Counted from the first letter of the stretch, positions 17,484 to 26,521 are shown. The stretch: DNA of 64,000 nt from CAZMRW01 sp964568805 (GCA_964568805.1 CAZMRW010000011.1:4277-68276); one strand, 5' to 3'. The notes: a model not told the origin generated them from the sequence alone. Numbers and translations: made by a program.

Positions 17484-17511
17484 TTTCGCCTTTCGCCTTT
17501 CGCCTTTCGCC
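17484..17511. repeat. Heptameric tandem repeat (TTTCGCC x4)
   Basis: Four perfect copies of TTTCGCC lie at 17484-17490, 17491-17497, 17498-17504 and 17505-17511. A facing segment at 17422-17442 (ACAAGGCGAAGGGTACAAGG) contains the inverse GGCGAA unit. The block separates the convergent ZIP and pgm genes. A related stretch (GACGAAAGGCACAAGG) lies just after the SDR gene at 2844-2860. Confidence 0.7.
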
Positions 17512-17529
17512 TTGAAACTTGTAACCAAC

Positions 17530-19164
17530 TCAAGTCAACACATCGGGTCCGGCTTTGCCTGTGCGTTTTTTGATTTCGCAAAATTGTTCGGCAAGGTTGA
17601 TTAATTCGGCCAATGCCTCCTGAGCATCCTGGTTATGTTTGGCGGCATCGGCTTCAAACTTTTCCAGATAGATCCGTAACGTGGCCCCCACCGTACCGGT
17701 CCCTGACAAGCGAAAGACGATACGCGAGCCGTCTTCAAAACCGATGCGTATGCCCTGATTTTTGCTGATACTGCCGTCTATCGGATCTTCATAGCTGAAT
17801 TCATCGGCATATTTGACGGTATAATCGCCAAAGGTCTGACCCTGCAGCGTCGGCAGCAGTTGGCGTAAATGATCGACAATGTCGTTGGCGATCAACGTTT
17901 CCACGGCTTCATAATCGTGCCGGCAATAAATGTCCCGGCCGAATTTCTGCCAGTGTTCATGGACAATGTCGGCGACCGACTGGCGTCTTCTCGCGATTAG
18001 ATTCAACCAGAACAACACGGCCCACAAGCCGTCTTTTTCGCGAACATGATTTGAACCGGTGCCAAAACTTTCTTCGCCGCAAAGAGTGATTTTGCCGGCA
18101 TCCAGGAGATTGCCAAAGAATTTCCATCCGGTTGGCGTCTCGTAGCAGGGAATCTTGTAATTGGCTGCAACCCGGTCCACGGCCTGACTGGTCGGCATCG
18201 AACGGGCGACGCCGCTGAGTCCTTTGGCGTAGGCTGGGATCAAATGGGCATTTGCCGCCATAATTGCCAGGCTGTCGCTGGGCGTGACAAAAATATTGCT
18301 GCCGGTAATCATATTTCGATCGCCGTCACCATCCGAGGCGGCGCCGAAACAGGGCGCCGACGCGCTGAACATCCGTTCAGCCAGTTCCTGAGCGTGGGCC
18401 AGATTCGGATCGGGGTGGTGGCCGCCAAAATCCTCCAGCGGTGTGGCATTGATGACTGATTCCGGCGACGCGCCCAGCATATCGACCAGAATTCTTTTTG
18501 CATAAGGGCCGGTGATGGCATGCATGGCATCAAAGAGTAGGGTGATATAACCGGAGCTGACGCTTTGTTTTAACAGGTTAAAATCAAAAATAGACTGCAT
18601 GAGTTCGGCGTAATCCGTAACGGGGTCTATAATCGAAATGGTGAATTCGTCGATTTGTTGGGAGCCGATTCGATCCAGGTCTACGTCTTCGAAGCGGGCA
18701 ATTTTATAATTGTCAATGGTTTGACTGCGTTGGTAAAATGCGTTGGTATACTTTTCCGGAGCCGGGCCGCCATTACTGACGTTATACTTAATGCCGAAGT
18801 CTTCGTCCGGACCTCCCGGATTATGACTGGCCGATAATACCAGGCCGCCGAAGGCGTTATTTTTTCGAATGATATGTGACGCCGCGGGGGTGGACAAAAG
18901 TCCGCTCTGGCCTATAATAAGTTTGCCGAAACCATTGGCGGCGGCCATTTTAATAATGATTTGTATGGCTTCCCGGTTAAAATAGCGGCCATCGCCGCCA
19001 AGTACCAATGTTTTGCCGGCATAGCCTTCCAGGGAGTCGAAAATCGATTGTACAAAATTTTCCAGATAACCGGACTGACGGAATACATTAACTTTTTTTC
19101 TAAGTCCTGATGTTCCAGGATTTTGGTCGTTGTATGGGTGAGTTGTGATGGTTTCAATTTGCAT
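17530..19164 (-). CDS. pgm: Alpha-D-glucose-specific phosphoglucomutase
   Basis: A 544-residue enzyme interconverting glucose 1-phosphate and glucose 6-phosphate. The phosphoserine loop is SASHNPGG (111-118, Ser113), and the magnesium loop DGDGDRN and sugar-binding GEESFGTGS follow, then a C-terminal phosphate-binding SGTGTVGATLR. This is the eukaryote-like PGM1 type rather than E. coli Pgm layout. The start at 19164 follows AGGA. A longer frame to 19212 overlaps the upstream region of the transpeptidase. In this genome it likely feeds glycogen turnover together with glgP at 40.1 kb. Confidence 0.93.
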   Translation of the reverse strand: MQIETITTHPYNDQNPGTSGLRKKVNVFRQSGYLENFVQSIFDSLEGYAGKTLVLGGDGRYFNREAIQIIIKMAAANGFGKLIIGQSGLLSTPAASHIIRKNNAFGGLVLSASHNPGGPDEDFGIKYNVSNGGPAPEKYTNAFYQRSQTIDNYKIARFEDVDLDRIGSQQIDEFTISIIDPVTDYAELMQSIFDFNLLKQSVSSGYITLLFDAMHAITGPYAKRILVDMLGASPESVINATPLEDFGGHHPDPNLAHAQELAERMFSASAPCFGAASDGDGDRNMITGSNIFVTPSDSLAIMAANAHLIPAYAKGLSGVARSMPTSQAVDRVAANYKIPCYETPTGWKFFGNLLDAGKITLCGEESFGTGSNHVREKDGLWAVLFWLNLIARRRQSVADIVHEHWQKFGRDIYCRHDYEAVETLIANDIVDHLRQLLPTLQGQTFGDYTVKYADEFSYEDPIDGSISKNQGIRIGFEDGSRIVFRLSGTGTVGATLRIYLEKFEADAAKHNQDAQEALAELINLAEQFCEIKKRTGKAGPDVLT

Positions 19165-19237
19165 ATTTTTTCCTGAGTTCGACAATAAGCTGGAATGTCT
19201 AAAATACACCAAAACTCTTTTCTAGTGTAGAGCATTT

Positions 19238-19780
19238 ATGTTGCGCATTTATTTATTACTGTGTTGTTTTTGCTTTTCACTCGCGGTATCGGCGAATGAT
19301 GATATTTGGCTATTGGTAGATACGACAGGCCTTAAAATTGAAGTAAAAAGGGGAGAAAAAACCCTGGATACTATCAATGATATCGCCATTGGCCGTGCCG
19401 GCGCGGGATTCAAAACCCATCGAGGCGATAATGTTACACCTTATGGAGATTACCGGATCGGCTGGGTGGGCGAAAGAAGTTCCTTTAGACGGTTTTACGG
19501 GTTGACCTATCCCTCTGCCGAGGATGCCGAATTGGCATTCAGCAAAGGCCTTATTGACCAGAAAACCCATGACCGGATAATTGACGCCCATCGCTATCAT
19601 CAAGTGCCTCCGCAAAATACGCCGTTAGGCGGTCAGATCGGCATTCATGGCCTAGGTCGCGCCGATCTAAAAATCCATAAAAGTATGAATTGGACTCATG
19701 GCTGTATCGCCATGACCAATAGCCAGATCGATCATTTAAGCCACTGGCTGGGGACGGGAACGCTAGTAAAAATAAAATAA
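19238..19780 (+). CDS. L,D-transpeptidase (YkuD domain), exported
   Basis: The 180-residue precursor has a signal peptide (about 1-19, cleavage after VSA) and a YkuD catalytic domain: PYGDYRIG (69-76), IHGLG with His137 and HGC with Cys156. Family enzymes form 3-3 cross-links or attach Braun lipoprotein to meso-diaminopimelate, and some have other roles such as endopeptidase-like Erf proteins. A Braun-type lipoprotein gene follows 79 bp downstream, suggesting that it could be the linking enzyme. Divergent from pgm. Confidence 0.88.
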   Translation: MLRIYLLLCCFCFSLAVSANDDIWLLVDTTGLKIEVKRGEKTLDTINDIAIGRAGAGFKTHRGDNVTPYGDYRIGWVGERSSFRRFYGLTYPSAEDAELAFSKGLIDQKTHDRIIDAHRYHQVPPQNTPLGGQIGIHGLGRADLKIHKSMNWTHGCIAMTNSQIDHLSHWLGTGTLVKIK

Positions 19781-19859
19781 TATGGAAACTTGTTAAAAAT
19801 ATGTTAAAATGCGTACCGGATGTAATGTTTTTTATACTGTTAACAAAAAGGAAAATGCA

Positions 19860-20138
19860 ATGAAAAGAATAGTTAAAATATCAATGATTGCTTTAGCTGC
19901 TAGTCTGGTAGTTGGTTGCGCCACTAATAGCGACATCGACAACTTACAATCACAAATTGACGGTTTGAAAACTTCAGTAGCACAAGCTTCTTCAGATGCT
20001 GCTAGCGCGCAATCTGCTGCTGCTGACGCATCTGCAAAAGCCGCTGCTGCGGAAGCCGCTGCAAACCGTGCTGCTCAATATGCTCAAGACACCAACAGCA
20101 AATTGGACAGCATGTTCAAAAAATCAATGATGAAATAA
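19860..20138 (+). CDS. Alanine-zipper (Lpp/OprI-like) outer membrane lipoprotein
   Basis: A 92-residue precursor with a lipoprotein signal peptide and lipobox LVVGC (Cys20). The mature part is a continuous heptad-rich helix dense in alanine (DAASAQSAAADASAKAAAA), ending in FKKSMMK with a C-terminal lysine. Braun lipoprotein is joined to peptidoglycan through such a lysine. The ATG at 19860 follows AAAGGAA; an upstream Met in the longer frame has no role. Follows the L,D-transpeptidase gene and is closed by a strong terminator. Confidence 0.85.
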   Translation: MKRIVKISMIALAASLVVGCATNSDIDNLQSQIDGLKTSVAQASSDAASAQSAAADASAKAAAAEAAANRAAQYAQDTNSKLDSMFKKSMMK

Positions 20139-20160
20139 ATCATCATTGCTTTAATGCAAT

Positions 20161-20197
20161 AAAAAGCCCGATGAGGTTATCCTCATCGGGCTTTTTT
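20161..20197 (+). terminator. Rho-independent terminator of the lipoprotein gene
   Basis: AAGCCCGATGAGG, a TTAT loop and CCTCATCGGGCTT form a perfect 13-bp stem at about 20164-20193, followed by a T tract. It lies 22 bp after the lipoprotein stop, as expected for a very abundant short mRNA. Confidence 0.95.
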
Positions 20198-20304
20198 GTT
20201 TATGGAACAATTATTTTGGACAATGAGCCGGTTTGGTCCGGTTTATACTCGGCATTAACTCCGGACAACATTGCCGGCAGAGAAAAGATTAAAAGCGCAA
20301 AGTG

Positions 20305-20335
20305 AAGCCCATCATGGCAGCGTTAAGATGGGCTT
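20305..20335. repeat. Nine-bp perfect inverted repeat
   Basis: AAGCCCATC (20305-20313) and GATGGGCTT (20327-20335) pair perfectly across a 13-nt loop. No T tract follows on either strand, so a simple terminator is not supported. It sits 43 bp after the rdgC stop on the minus strand and could aid 3' end processing. Confidence 0.4.
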
Positions 20336-20378
20336 AGGCTATCGCCGACCGGTCAGTGATTGCCAAAATTTTCTCCGT

Positions 20379-21290
20379 TCAGGCTGCCGTATTTACTCCC
20401 CCGAACAGTTCCAGCAAACGCGGCAGGAAGTTTGATAACTCCAGAGACATGATGGAAAAGTCGGCATCAAAGCGTTCCGCTTCGTTCCCGGCTTCAATAT
20501 CGGCTACCTGATCCTGAATCAAATCAAGAAAGCGCAGACGCTTTATCGAAAGATGTTCATCGATAACGAATGACAGGCGGTCGGCCCAATTGACAGCCAG
20601 TTTAATGACGAGCTTGCCGGAATCAAGATGATTTTTGATTTCAGGGACAGCCAGATCGTGCCGTTTACAGCGTATAATACCGCCTTCTTCTTCGGGGGAG
20701 CGCAGCTCGCATTCATCTTCAATGGTGATCTCGTCAGGCGTCTGATTATTCAGCAGCCAACCGGTCATCGCCATGCTGGGTTTTTCCACAGTGTTAAGAG
20801 GAATGGCGGGCAGCGTACCCAGGCATTTACGCAAGCTGCTAAGCAAATCCTCCGCACTTTTGGCCGACGCCGCATCGACAATCAGCCAGCCGCCTTTAGG
20901 ATCGATATAAGCATAGGTTTTCCGTGAAAATGTGAAGGCTTTGGGTAATAATTCAAAAATCAACTCGTCTTTAATGACGGAGCGCTCCTTTTTGGATAAT
21001 TTACGACCCTCCCGGTCTTCTGCTTCAAGAATTTTATCCTGAACCATTTCATTAACGACGGCGCTTGGCAGAACTTTTTCTTCTTTTTTGCCGCAGACCA
21101 TCATGAAGCCATTACTGCCATGCACTAATTGACCTGAAGTTTTACCTATAGGCGCCGTCCAGCCGAAACTGAATTCTTCATGAGGGCCGGTGGGACGAAA
21201 CGAAAGAGCTTCGAGTTTTTGCTCAAGTTCGTCCGATGTTAATGTGAATGCTTCGCTAAGACGAAAAATAGTCAAATTTTTAAACCACAT
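20379..21290 (-). CDS. rdgC: Recombination-associated protein RdgC
   Basis: RdgC is a ring-shaped non-specific DNA-binding protein that limits RecA loading. The 303-residue protein starts MWFKNLTIFRL and carries the family segments FGWTAPIG, KLSKKERSVIKDEL and FTFSRKTYAYID. Length and order match E. coli RdgC. It is divergent from the hypoxanthine glycosylase gene. Downstream, on the plus strand sense, is a 9-bp hairpin at 20305-20335 without a T tract. Confidence 0.95.
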   Translation of the reverse strand: MWFKNLTIFRLSEAFTLTSDELEQKLEALSFRPTGPHEEFSFGWTAPIGKTSGQLVHGSNGFMMVCGKKEEKVLPSAVVNEMVQDKILEAEDREGRKLSKKERSVIKDELIFELLPKAFTFSRKTYAYIDPKGGWLIVDAASAKSAEDLLSSLRKCLGTLPAIPLNTVEKPSMAMTGWLLNNQTPDEITIEDECELRSPEEEGGIIRCKRHDLAVPEIKNHLDSGKLVIKLAVNWADRLSFVIDEHLSIKRLRFLDLIQDQVADIEAGNEAERFDADFSIMSLELSNFLPRLLELFGGVNTAA

Positions 21291-21365
21291 GCTTCAACTG
21301 ATATCCTAATAGAAAAAATGACCTGCTATTATCGCAAATTTAACCGAGTCAAATTAAAGTAATTT

Positions 21366-21893
21366 ATGAAGAATGTCACATCCGTGATCCAGGGTTTTGC
21401 TCCGATCGCGTCAGGTGAGCCGAATATCCTGATACTGGGTTCCATGCCCAGCGAAGAGTCTTTACGGCAGCAGCAATATTACGGACATGCCAGAAATGCA
21501 TTTTGGCCGATTATGGCTGAGTTACTCGGATCCGATTACAAGCACAATTATCTTCAGAGGAAACAGATGCTGATTGATAACGGCATCGCGCTTTGGGATG
21601 TTCTTAAAAGCTGTCACAGGCAGGGTAGTCTGGACGCCAATATCTCGATGGATTCGATAATGTTGAATGACTTTGCGAGTTTTTTTGAACAGTACAGGAG
21701 AATCGGCCGGGTATTTTTTAATGGTGGCATGGCGGAAAGTGTCTATAGAAAGTATATTCTTCCAACCCTGCCGGATCGGTTCGGAACTCTTGAGTACCGG
21801 AGATTACCTTCCACCAGTCCTGCCTGTGCATCCCTGACCTTCAAAGAAAAACTGGAGGCATGGCGGGTGATCAAGCAGTATGTGATAAAGTAG
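21366..21893 (+). CDS. DNA-deoxyinosine (hypoxanthine-DNA) glycosylase
   Basis: The 175-residue enzyme matches UDG family 6 (HDG): GSMPSEESL (25-33), YYGHARNAFW (38-47) and LPSTSPA (147-153). Such enzymes excise hypoxanthine, the deamination product of adenine, rather than uracil. It lies between rdgC (divergent) and darP (same strand, 50 bp downstream). Along with the glycosylase and xthA at 10.7-12.1 kb it is part of a scattered base-excision set. Confidence 0.9.
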   Translation: MKNVTSVIQGFAPIASGEPNILILGSMPSEESLRQQQYYGHARNAFWPIMAELLGSDYKHNYLQRKQMLIDNGIALWDVLKSCHRQGSLDANISMDSIMLNDFASFFEQYRRIGRVFFNGGMAESVYRKYILPTLPDRFGTLEYRRLPSTSPACASLTFKEKLEAWRVIKQYVIK

Positions 21894-21943
21894 GCAGCTG
21901 TTTAACAGGGATGCTAATTATTAATATACCGGATTGAAAAGAA

Positions 21944-22546
21944 ATGAATGAAGAATACGAATACATACACCACGGCTACGAAGAAGACGACGACGAAGTA
22001 GAATATTATGCAGTAAGGCCCAATAAAACTCAGATTAAAAAGGAAATTGCGGCGCTTTTCGATCTGGGGGAAGAGATGTCGGAATTGTCACAAGGACAAT
22101 TAAACAGTTTTGAACTTCCGGAAAATATCCGAAAAGCAGTGATTGAAGTGTCAGGAATGCCGCATAAAGGCGCAAGAAAGCGCTTGCTCAAATATATCGC
22201 CGGCCAGCTTCATAAAATTGACGCAGAACCGATTTTCGAAACCATGGCGAAAATAAAAAACAAAAGCGCCCATGCGGTAAGAGAGCATCACATGGCGGAG
22301 CGATGGCGCGACAAATTGGTCAACGAGGGAAACGAGGCCATGACCGAGTTTCTTTATGAGCAGCCTGGAGCGGACGTCCAGCAATTAAGACAACTGGTTC
22401 GCAATGCGAAAAAGGAACAGGAGGCTTCTAAACCCCCGAAATCGGCAAGAATGTTATATCGATATCTGAAAGAACTGTTAAGCGGCGAAGCCGTTGCGGA
22501 TGAACCGGAAGACGGCGACGGGACAGAACAGCCAGAGTCGTTGTAA
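21944..22546 (+). CDS. darP: Ribosome-associated protein DarP (YjgA, DUF615)
   Basis: This 200-residue protein belongs to the DUF615/YjgA family, which binds the 50S precursor at helix 69 and promotes maturation of the peptidyl transferase centre. The acidic N-terminus (EEYEYIHHGYEEDDDEVEYY) is followed by the helical domain with RPNKTQIKKEIAALFDLGEE and AVREHHMAERWRD. It is somewhat longer at the C-terminus than E. coli DarP, with an acidic Glu/Asp-rich tail (ADEPEDGDGTEQPES). Confidence 0.92.
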   Translation: MNEEYEYIHHGYEEDDDEVEYYAVRPNKTQIKKEIAALFDLGEEMSELSQGQLNSFELPENIRKAVIEVSGMPHKGARKRLLKYIAGQLHKIDAEPIFETMAKIKNKSAHAVREHHMAERWRDKLVNEGNEAMTEFLYEQPGADVQQLRQLVRNAKKEQEASKPPKSARMLYRYLKELLSGEAVADEPEDGDGTEQPESL

Positions 22547-22657
22547 TTGGCTGAATCGATAGCGTATCTCCACACGCGGCGTTACGCTGTATATCCTGAT
22601 TACGTTATCAGGACAATTGATTGGCGAGACACAATAATCTTGCGTCTCACCGGTTCA

Positions 22658-22957
22658 TTACTTTTCCGGCAGCTTGAGTTCCGCGGTCTGATTCCATTCG
22701 GAAAAAGGAAAAGGCAGCGTTTCGGTATTGAAAGTCAGGAACAACAGGATATGGTAGGTGTAGATTGAAAGGCTGCGCCCGAAATTGAGAATATGTTTAT
22801 TCGCTTTGCCGGTCAATAAGGTATTCGCTACCTGCAATAAAATGACTGCCCAAAGCAGCATTCTGACTAACCCGCCGATTGCGGCAAAAATCAGCATAAA
22901 GAAAATTCTTTTCCAGGTGTTGATGTTGGTCAAGTTGTAGTTGATTTGTTCGTCCAT
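22658..22957 (-). CDS. DUF4389 membrane protein
   Basis: A 99-residue protein with two transmembrane helices (IFFMLIFAAIGGLVRMLLW and LSIYTYHILLFLTFNTE). The order WKRIFFMLIF...NFGRSLSIYTYHILLFLTF...PFPFSEW is the DUF4389 signature. Its function is unknown. It follows the DUF2333 gene after 9 bp on the same strand, so the two are probably co-transcribed. Confidence 0.85.
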   Translation of the reverse strand: MDEQINYNLTNINTWKRIFFMLIFAAIGGLVRMLLWAVILLQVANTLLTGKANKHILNFGRSLSIYTYHILLFLTFNTETLPFPFSEWNQTAELKLPEK

Positions 22958-22966
22958 AGTTCCTCA

Positions 22967-23995
22967 TTAGCCTCGGTTCATGATGTCGCGCAAATCAAGC
23001 GCGGACGCGTTGGCGCGAGCAATATAGGTTGCCATCGTTAAAGAATAATTGGCGAACAGGCCATAGCCGCTGCCGTTTAATATCATCGGACTCAGGATCG
23101 GCGCCATGGCGTTTTCCAGGGATTTAATCATGATATCGACCGTGTTCATTGCCCGTTTGTCCAGCAAAATGTCATGAAAATCATGCTTTACCGCTTTTAG
23201 AATATGCAGCAAGGCCCAACTGGAGCCTCTGGCTTCATAGAATATATCGTCAATTTCCAGCCAGGTGGTCTGGGTCAAGGTTGCGGCCTTGGGGTTGCGC
23301 ATGTTGGAATCGGGCTCGATAACGGTCATGCCCGGGATAATCGCGGCGCCGCTGGTGCTGGCGCTCAGCCTTGTCGAAAGATTGCCCAGCCGTTTGATGA
23401 CCACTTCGGTGTATTGCCAAAGATTGTCGGCGCGGGCATAAAATTGCGCGCGTTTGACTTTGCCTCCCCATTTTTGTAGCCGGGACATATATTCATGCAG
23501 GGCATCGACGCCTTTTTGGTATTCTGCTTCCGTCGACGGCAACGCCCATGAATCGTTTTCGTAGTAGAAATAGGGTTCGGCTACTTTCAGATCGGGATCT
23601 TCGTCCGATTGGGACTGGTCTCTCGCAAAGTGATTTCTTAATGCCGATGTGGCATCACGCAACATGACCAGGGCGCCGTATTCGAAATTGGAGATGTTAT
23701 CCAGGAAAAAGCCGGGGGGGGCAACGTCATTCGTGATATAACCGCCTGACTTGTGGAGAAGAACCTCGGAAATATGAGCCAAGGTATTGGTAAATGTGTA
23801 GCCCAAAGGGATATCGGTTGTCTTCGTTATTTTCGCCCGCTCCAATGCTTCTTCCTGAATATTGAACTGATCCGGTTCACTGCCCCACCATGCGCCCAGG
23901 ACGAGTAAAATGGTGAGTATAAAAACAATGAAAACTCCAAATCCCCAAATAACTCCTCTAGATTTTATGTCCTGCAGTGTTTCGTTTGCCGCCAT
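22967..23995 (-). CDS. DUF2333 family membrane protein
   Basis: The 342-residue protein has an N-terminal transmembrane helix (VIWGFGVFIVFILTILLVLGAWW) and a large periplasmic domain with PPGFFLDNISNFEYGALVMLRD, the DUF2333 pattern, and EARGSSWALLHILKAVKHDF near the C-terminal end. The family is widespread in gammaproteobacteria and has no established function. It is the upstream gene of a two-gene unit with DUF4389. Confidence 0.88.
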   Translation of the reverse strand: MAANETLQDIKSRGVIWGFGVFIVFILTILLVLGAWWGSEPDQFNIQEEALERAKITKTTDIPLGYTFTNTLAHISEVLLHKSGGYITNDVAPPGFFLDNISNFEYGALVMLRDATSALRNHFARDQSQSDEDPDLKVAEPYFYYENDSWALPSTEAEYQKGVDALHEYMSRLQKWGGKVKRAQFYARADNLWQYTEVVIKRLGNLSTRLSASTSGAAIIPGMTVIEPDSNMRNPKAATLTQTTWLEIDDIFYEARGSSWALLHILKAVKHDFHDILLDKRAMNTVDIMIKSLENAMAPILSPMILNGSGYGLFANYSLTMATYIARANASALDLRDIMNRG

Positions 23996-24106
23996 TCTCG
24001 GTATCCTGTATATGAAATGTCTCTGCGTGCCAAAACAGATTGGGCTTATAGAAAGATGGCTCTCATGGTAGCAGATTTTTAATTTTTTTGCTTGGTAAGC
24101 AAGGCG

Positions 24107-25015
24107 TTATTTCGATTTAAATTTCGCTCTGGGGTGGGCTTTATCATAAATATCGGCAAGATGCTGGAAGTCCAGGTGAGTATAGATTTGTGTCGTGCTG
24201 ATATTGCTGTGTCCGAGCAGTTCCTGAACAGCTCTCAAATCCTGGCTGGATTCCAGTAAATGACTGGCGAATGAATGCCTTAGCATGTGCGGATGGACAT
24301 GCGTTGTGATGCCTTTATTCCGGCACCATCGAACCAGTCTAAGCTGAATGCTGCGACAGCCTAGCTGGGTTCCCCTTGTGGATAAAAAAACGGCCGATTC
24401 GCCGGGGGCAGCTATTTTCCTGCGGTGTTGAAGCCAACTTTCAATCGCCTCAACCGCTTTAGCGCCGATCGGCAGCAATCTGGATTTGCCGCCCTTGCCT
24501 GATCGGACCAACAGGGAGTTATCGGGCAAATCCAGATCGGCCAGATTAAGCGCAGCCAATTCGCTAAGCCGAAGTCCGGATGAATAAAACAGCTCGAATA
24601 TGGCCAGATCGCGAATTTCAAGCGCAGAACTGGTCCCGGCTTCCAGCAGTCCGGTGATTTGGTCTACATCCAGCGTTTTGGGCAGTTTTCTGGCCTGTTT
24701 GGGTGCTTTGATATGCTGCGCCGGGTTAACATCGGCAAGATGTTTTTTTAGCAGAAACCGGTAAAAGCTGCGTATCGAGGAAAGTTCGCGCTGCAGGCTT
24801 TTGCTGCCGATGCCTTGCCGATGTCTGTTGGCAATGTGTGTACGAATGTGAATTTGTTCAACATCGTGCCAGTGACAGATAGCCTTGTCCCGGCAAAAGG
24901 CACGCAACTGTTCGAGATCGTGCTGATAGCTTGTTAACGTGTGCGGCGATGCGCGTTTTTCGATTTTAAGCTCCATGAAAAAATCGGCCAGCATCTGGCC
25001 TGCGGCGCTATCCAT
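24107..25015 (-). CDS. xerC: Site-specific tyrosine recombinase XerC
   Basis: XerC acts with XerD at dif to resolve chromosome dimers. All six catalytic residues are visible in 302 residues: Arg149 (SSGLRLSEL), Lys174 (GKGGKSR), His243 and Arg246 (HMLRHSF), His269 (LGHSN) and the nucleophile Tyr278 (TQIYTH). It closes the lptM-lysA-dapF-DUF484-xerC operon, with only 1 bp between DUF484 and xerC, a gammaproteobacterial hallmark. No integron or element is associated. Confidence 0.96.
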   Translation of the reverse strand: MDSAAGQMLADFFMELKIEKRASPHTLTSYQHDLEQLRAFCRDKAICHWHDVEQIHIRTHIANRHRQGIGSKSLQRELSSIRSFYRFLLKKHLADVNPAQHIKAPKQARKLPKTLDVDQITGLLEAGTSSALEIRDLAIFELFYSSGLRLSELAALNLADLDLPDNSLLVRSGKGGKSRLLPIGAKAVEAIESWLQHRRKIAAPGESAVFLSTRGTQLGCRSIQLRLVRWCRNKGITTHVHPHMLRHSFASHLLESSQDLRAVQELLGHSNISTTQIYTHLDFQHLADIYDKAHPRAKFKSK

Positions 25016-25016
25016 G

Positions 25017-25697
25017 TCAATTTCGCAATAAGGTCATAAGCCGGGCACTGACAATTTCACCCATCTGGATTAAAAACAAATTTCCCATGCTGTAATGAAA
25101 CCGGCCTTCCTGTTTGCTGCCTATCGCCAATAAACCGTTTTCGTCCACCAAGTTTAAAGGAATGATAGCGCTCGATTTCACTTCCAGAGCCGATTTCCCG
25201 AACAGTACTTTTGCCTGTGCCAGCGTTGGGCGTCCACATTTGGGCTCTTTTGATGATAATTCTTTGGCGAAGGGTTCAAGGCTCTCGCAGCCCGGTTCGA
25301 TGAACAGATTGCCTGGATTGGAATCGGTGGACTGTTTGATGATGCGAATGGCGACAAAGTCGGTGAGAAAATATTCGGACAGAATCTGATTGAGCTTGGC
25401 GACAACTTCTTCCGGTGACGATGCCTCAAGCAGAGCCAACGTAAGTTTATGCATGCGGTTGAAGGACGTGTCGTTGTCTCTGGCGATTTCTATCAGCGCA
25501 GTCAGTTGATTTTCCAGTTCATGATGCTTGCTCCTAAAGATTTCCAATTGTTTTGAAATCAGCGATATCGCATTACCGCTGGGATGAGGAATGATCATTT
25601 TTTCCAGCAAGTGCAGGTGCTCATTGAAGAATTCAGGGTGCAGCAAAAGATAGTTTTCAACCTGTTCCGAGGTCAGGTTTGACCGGTTTTTGTTCAT
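25017..25697 (-). CDS. DUF484 family protein
   Basis: A 226-residue GAF-like protein of the DUF484 family. The N-terminal VENYLLLHPEFFNEHLHLLEKMIIPHPSG is diagnostic, and the rest resembles a GAF domain (SAIIPL, GLLAIGS). Function is unknown. It overlaps dapF by 4 nt and precedes xerC by 1 bp, the usual operon position. Confidence 0.92.
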   Translation of the reverse strand: MNKNRSNLTSEQVENYLLLHPEFFNEHLHLLEKMIIPHPSGNAISLISKQLEIFRSKHHELENQLTALIEIARDNDTSFNRMHKLTLALLEASSPEEVVAKLNQILSEYFLTDFVAIRIIKQSTDSNPGNLFIEPGCESLEPFAKELSSKEPKCGRPTLAQAKVLFGKSALEVKSSAIIPLNLVDENGLLAIGSKQEGRFHYSMGNLFLIQMGEIVSARLMTLLRN

Positions 25698-26521
25698 AAC
25701 GGGAGGGTTCCATCAAACACTCGGACGGCCGGACCGGTCATGAACACCGGGTTGCCCCGACCCGCCCAGTTGATTTTCAGGTTGCCGCCTGGCAATTCGA
25801 CCCAGACATCGTGATCGAGCAAGTGTTGTTCAATGCCGATAACCGCTGCGGCGCAAGCGCCGCTGCCGCAGGCCAAGGTTTCGGCTGCGCCGCGTTCATA
25901 CACGCGGAGTTTGATGTGCTTGAGGTCTATCACCTGCATAAAACCGATATTAGCCCGTTCGGGAAAAATGGCATGGCTTTCCAATAGCCGGCCGATTTCT
26001 TCGACGGGGGCATTCATGACATCAGGGACCTGAATGACCGCATGCGGATTACCCATGGAAACGGCGCCGAAGGCCTGTTCACTGCCGTTGACCGTTATCT
26101 TGTAAACCATGGCTTCCTGATCGGCAAGAAGAGGAATTTCGGCGGGCGCATGCCGGGGAATGCCCATATTGACGGTAATCAGATCATCTTCATCGAAACG
26201 CAGCAGCAACTGGCCTGAATCGGTATCAACCCGTAATTCGTTTTTATTGGACAGGTGTTTATCGCGTACAAAGCGCGCAAAGCAACGTGCGCCATTGCCG
26301 CATTGCGCTACTTCCCCTCCGTCCGCGTTAAAAATCCGATAGGTAAAATCGGCATTGCCGCTAAGCGGTTTTTCGACCAGCAGCAGCTGGTCAAAGCCTA
26401 TGCCAAAGTGACGGTCGGCAAGACGCAGGATCTGTTCAGGAGTCAATTCAACGGTTTGATTGATAGCATCGATGACGACAAAGTCATTGCCGAGGCCATG
26501 CATTTTAGTAAAGTTGATCAT
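25694..26521 (-). CDS. dapF: Diaminopimelate epimerase
   Basis: DapF converts LL- to meso-diaminopimelate for lysine and peptidoglycan synthesis. The two catalytic cysteines lie in EVAQCGNGARC (first) and ETLACGSGACA (second), and the N-terminus MINFTKMHGLGNDFVVID is canonical. The 275-residue length is normal. Its 3' end overlaps the DUF484 gene by 4 nt (ATGA), and it follows lysA after about 218 bp, a wider gap than elsewhere in the operon. Confidence 0.97.
   Translation of the reverse strand: MINFTKMHGLGNDFVVIDAINQTVELTPEQILRLADRHFGIGFDQLLLVEKPLSGNADFTYRIFNADGGEVAQCGNGARCFARFVRDKHLSNKNELRVDTDSGQLLLRFDEDDLITVNMGIPRHAPAEIPLLADQEAMVYKITVNGSEQAFGAVSMGNPHAVIQVPDVMNAPVEEIGRLLESHAIFPERANIGFMQVIDLKHIKLRVYERGAAETLACGSGACAAAVIGIEQHLLDHDVWVELPGGNLKINWAGRGNPVFMTGPAVRVFDGTLPL

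Noticed and set aside
17484..17511. CRISPR-like array
   Set aside because: The repeat is seven bases with no spacers and no cas genes.
24082..24103. TTGCTT-ggt-AAGCAA hairpin after xerC as a terminator
   Set aside because: On the minus strand the stem is followed by A residues, not T, so it does not fit a rho-independent terminator.
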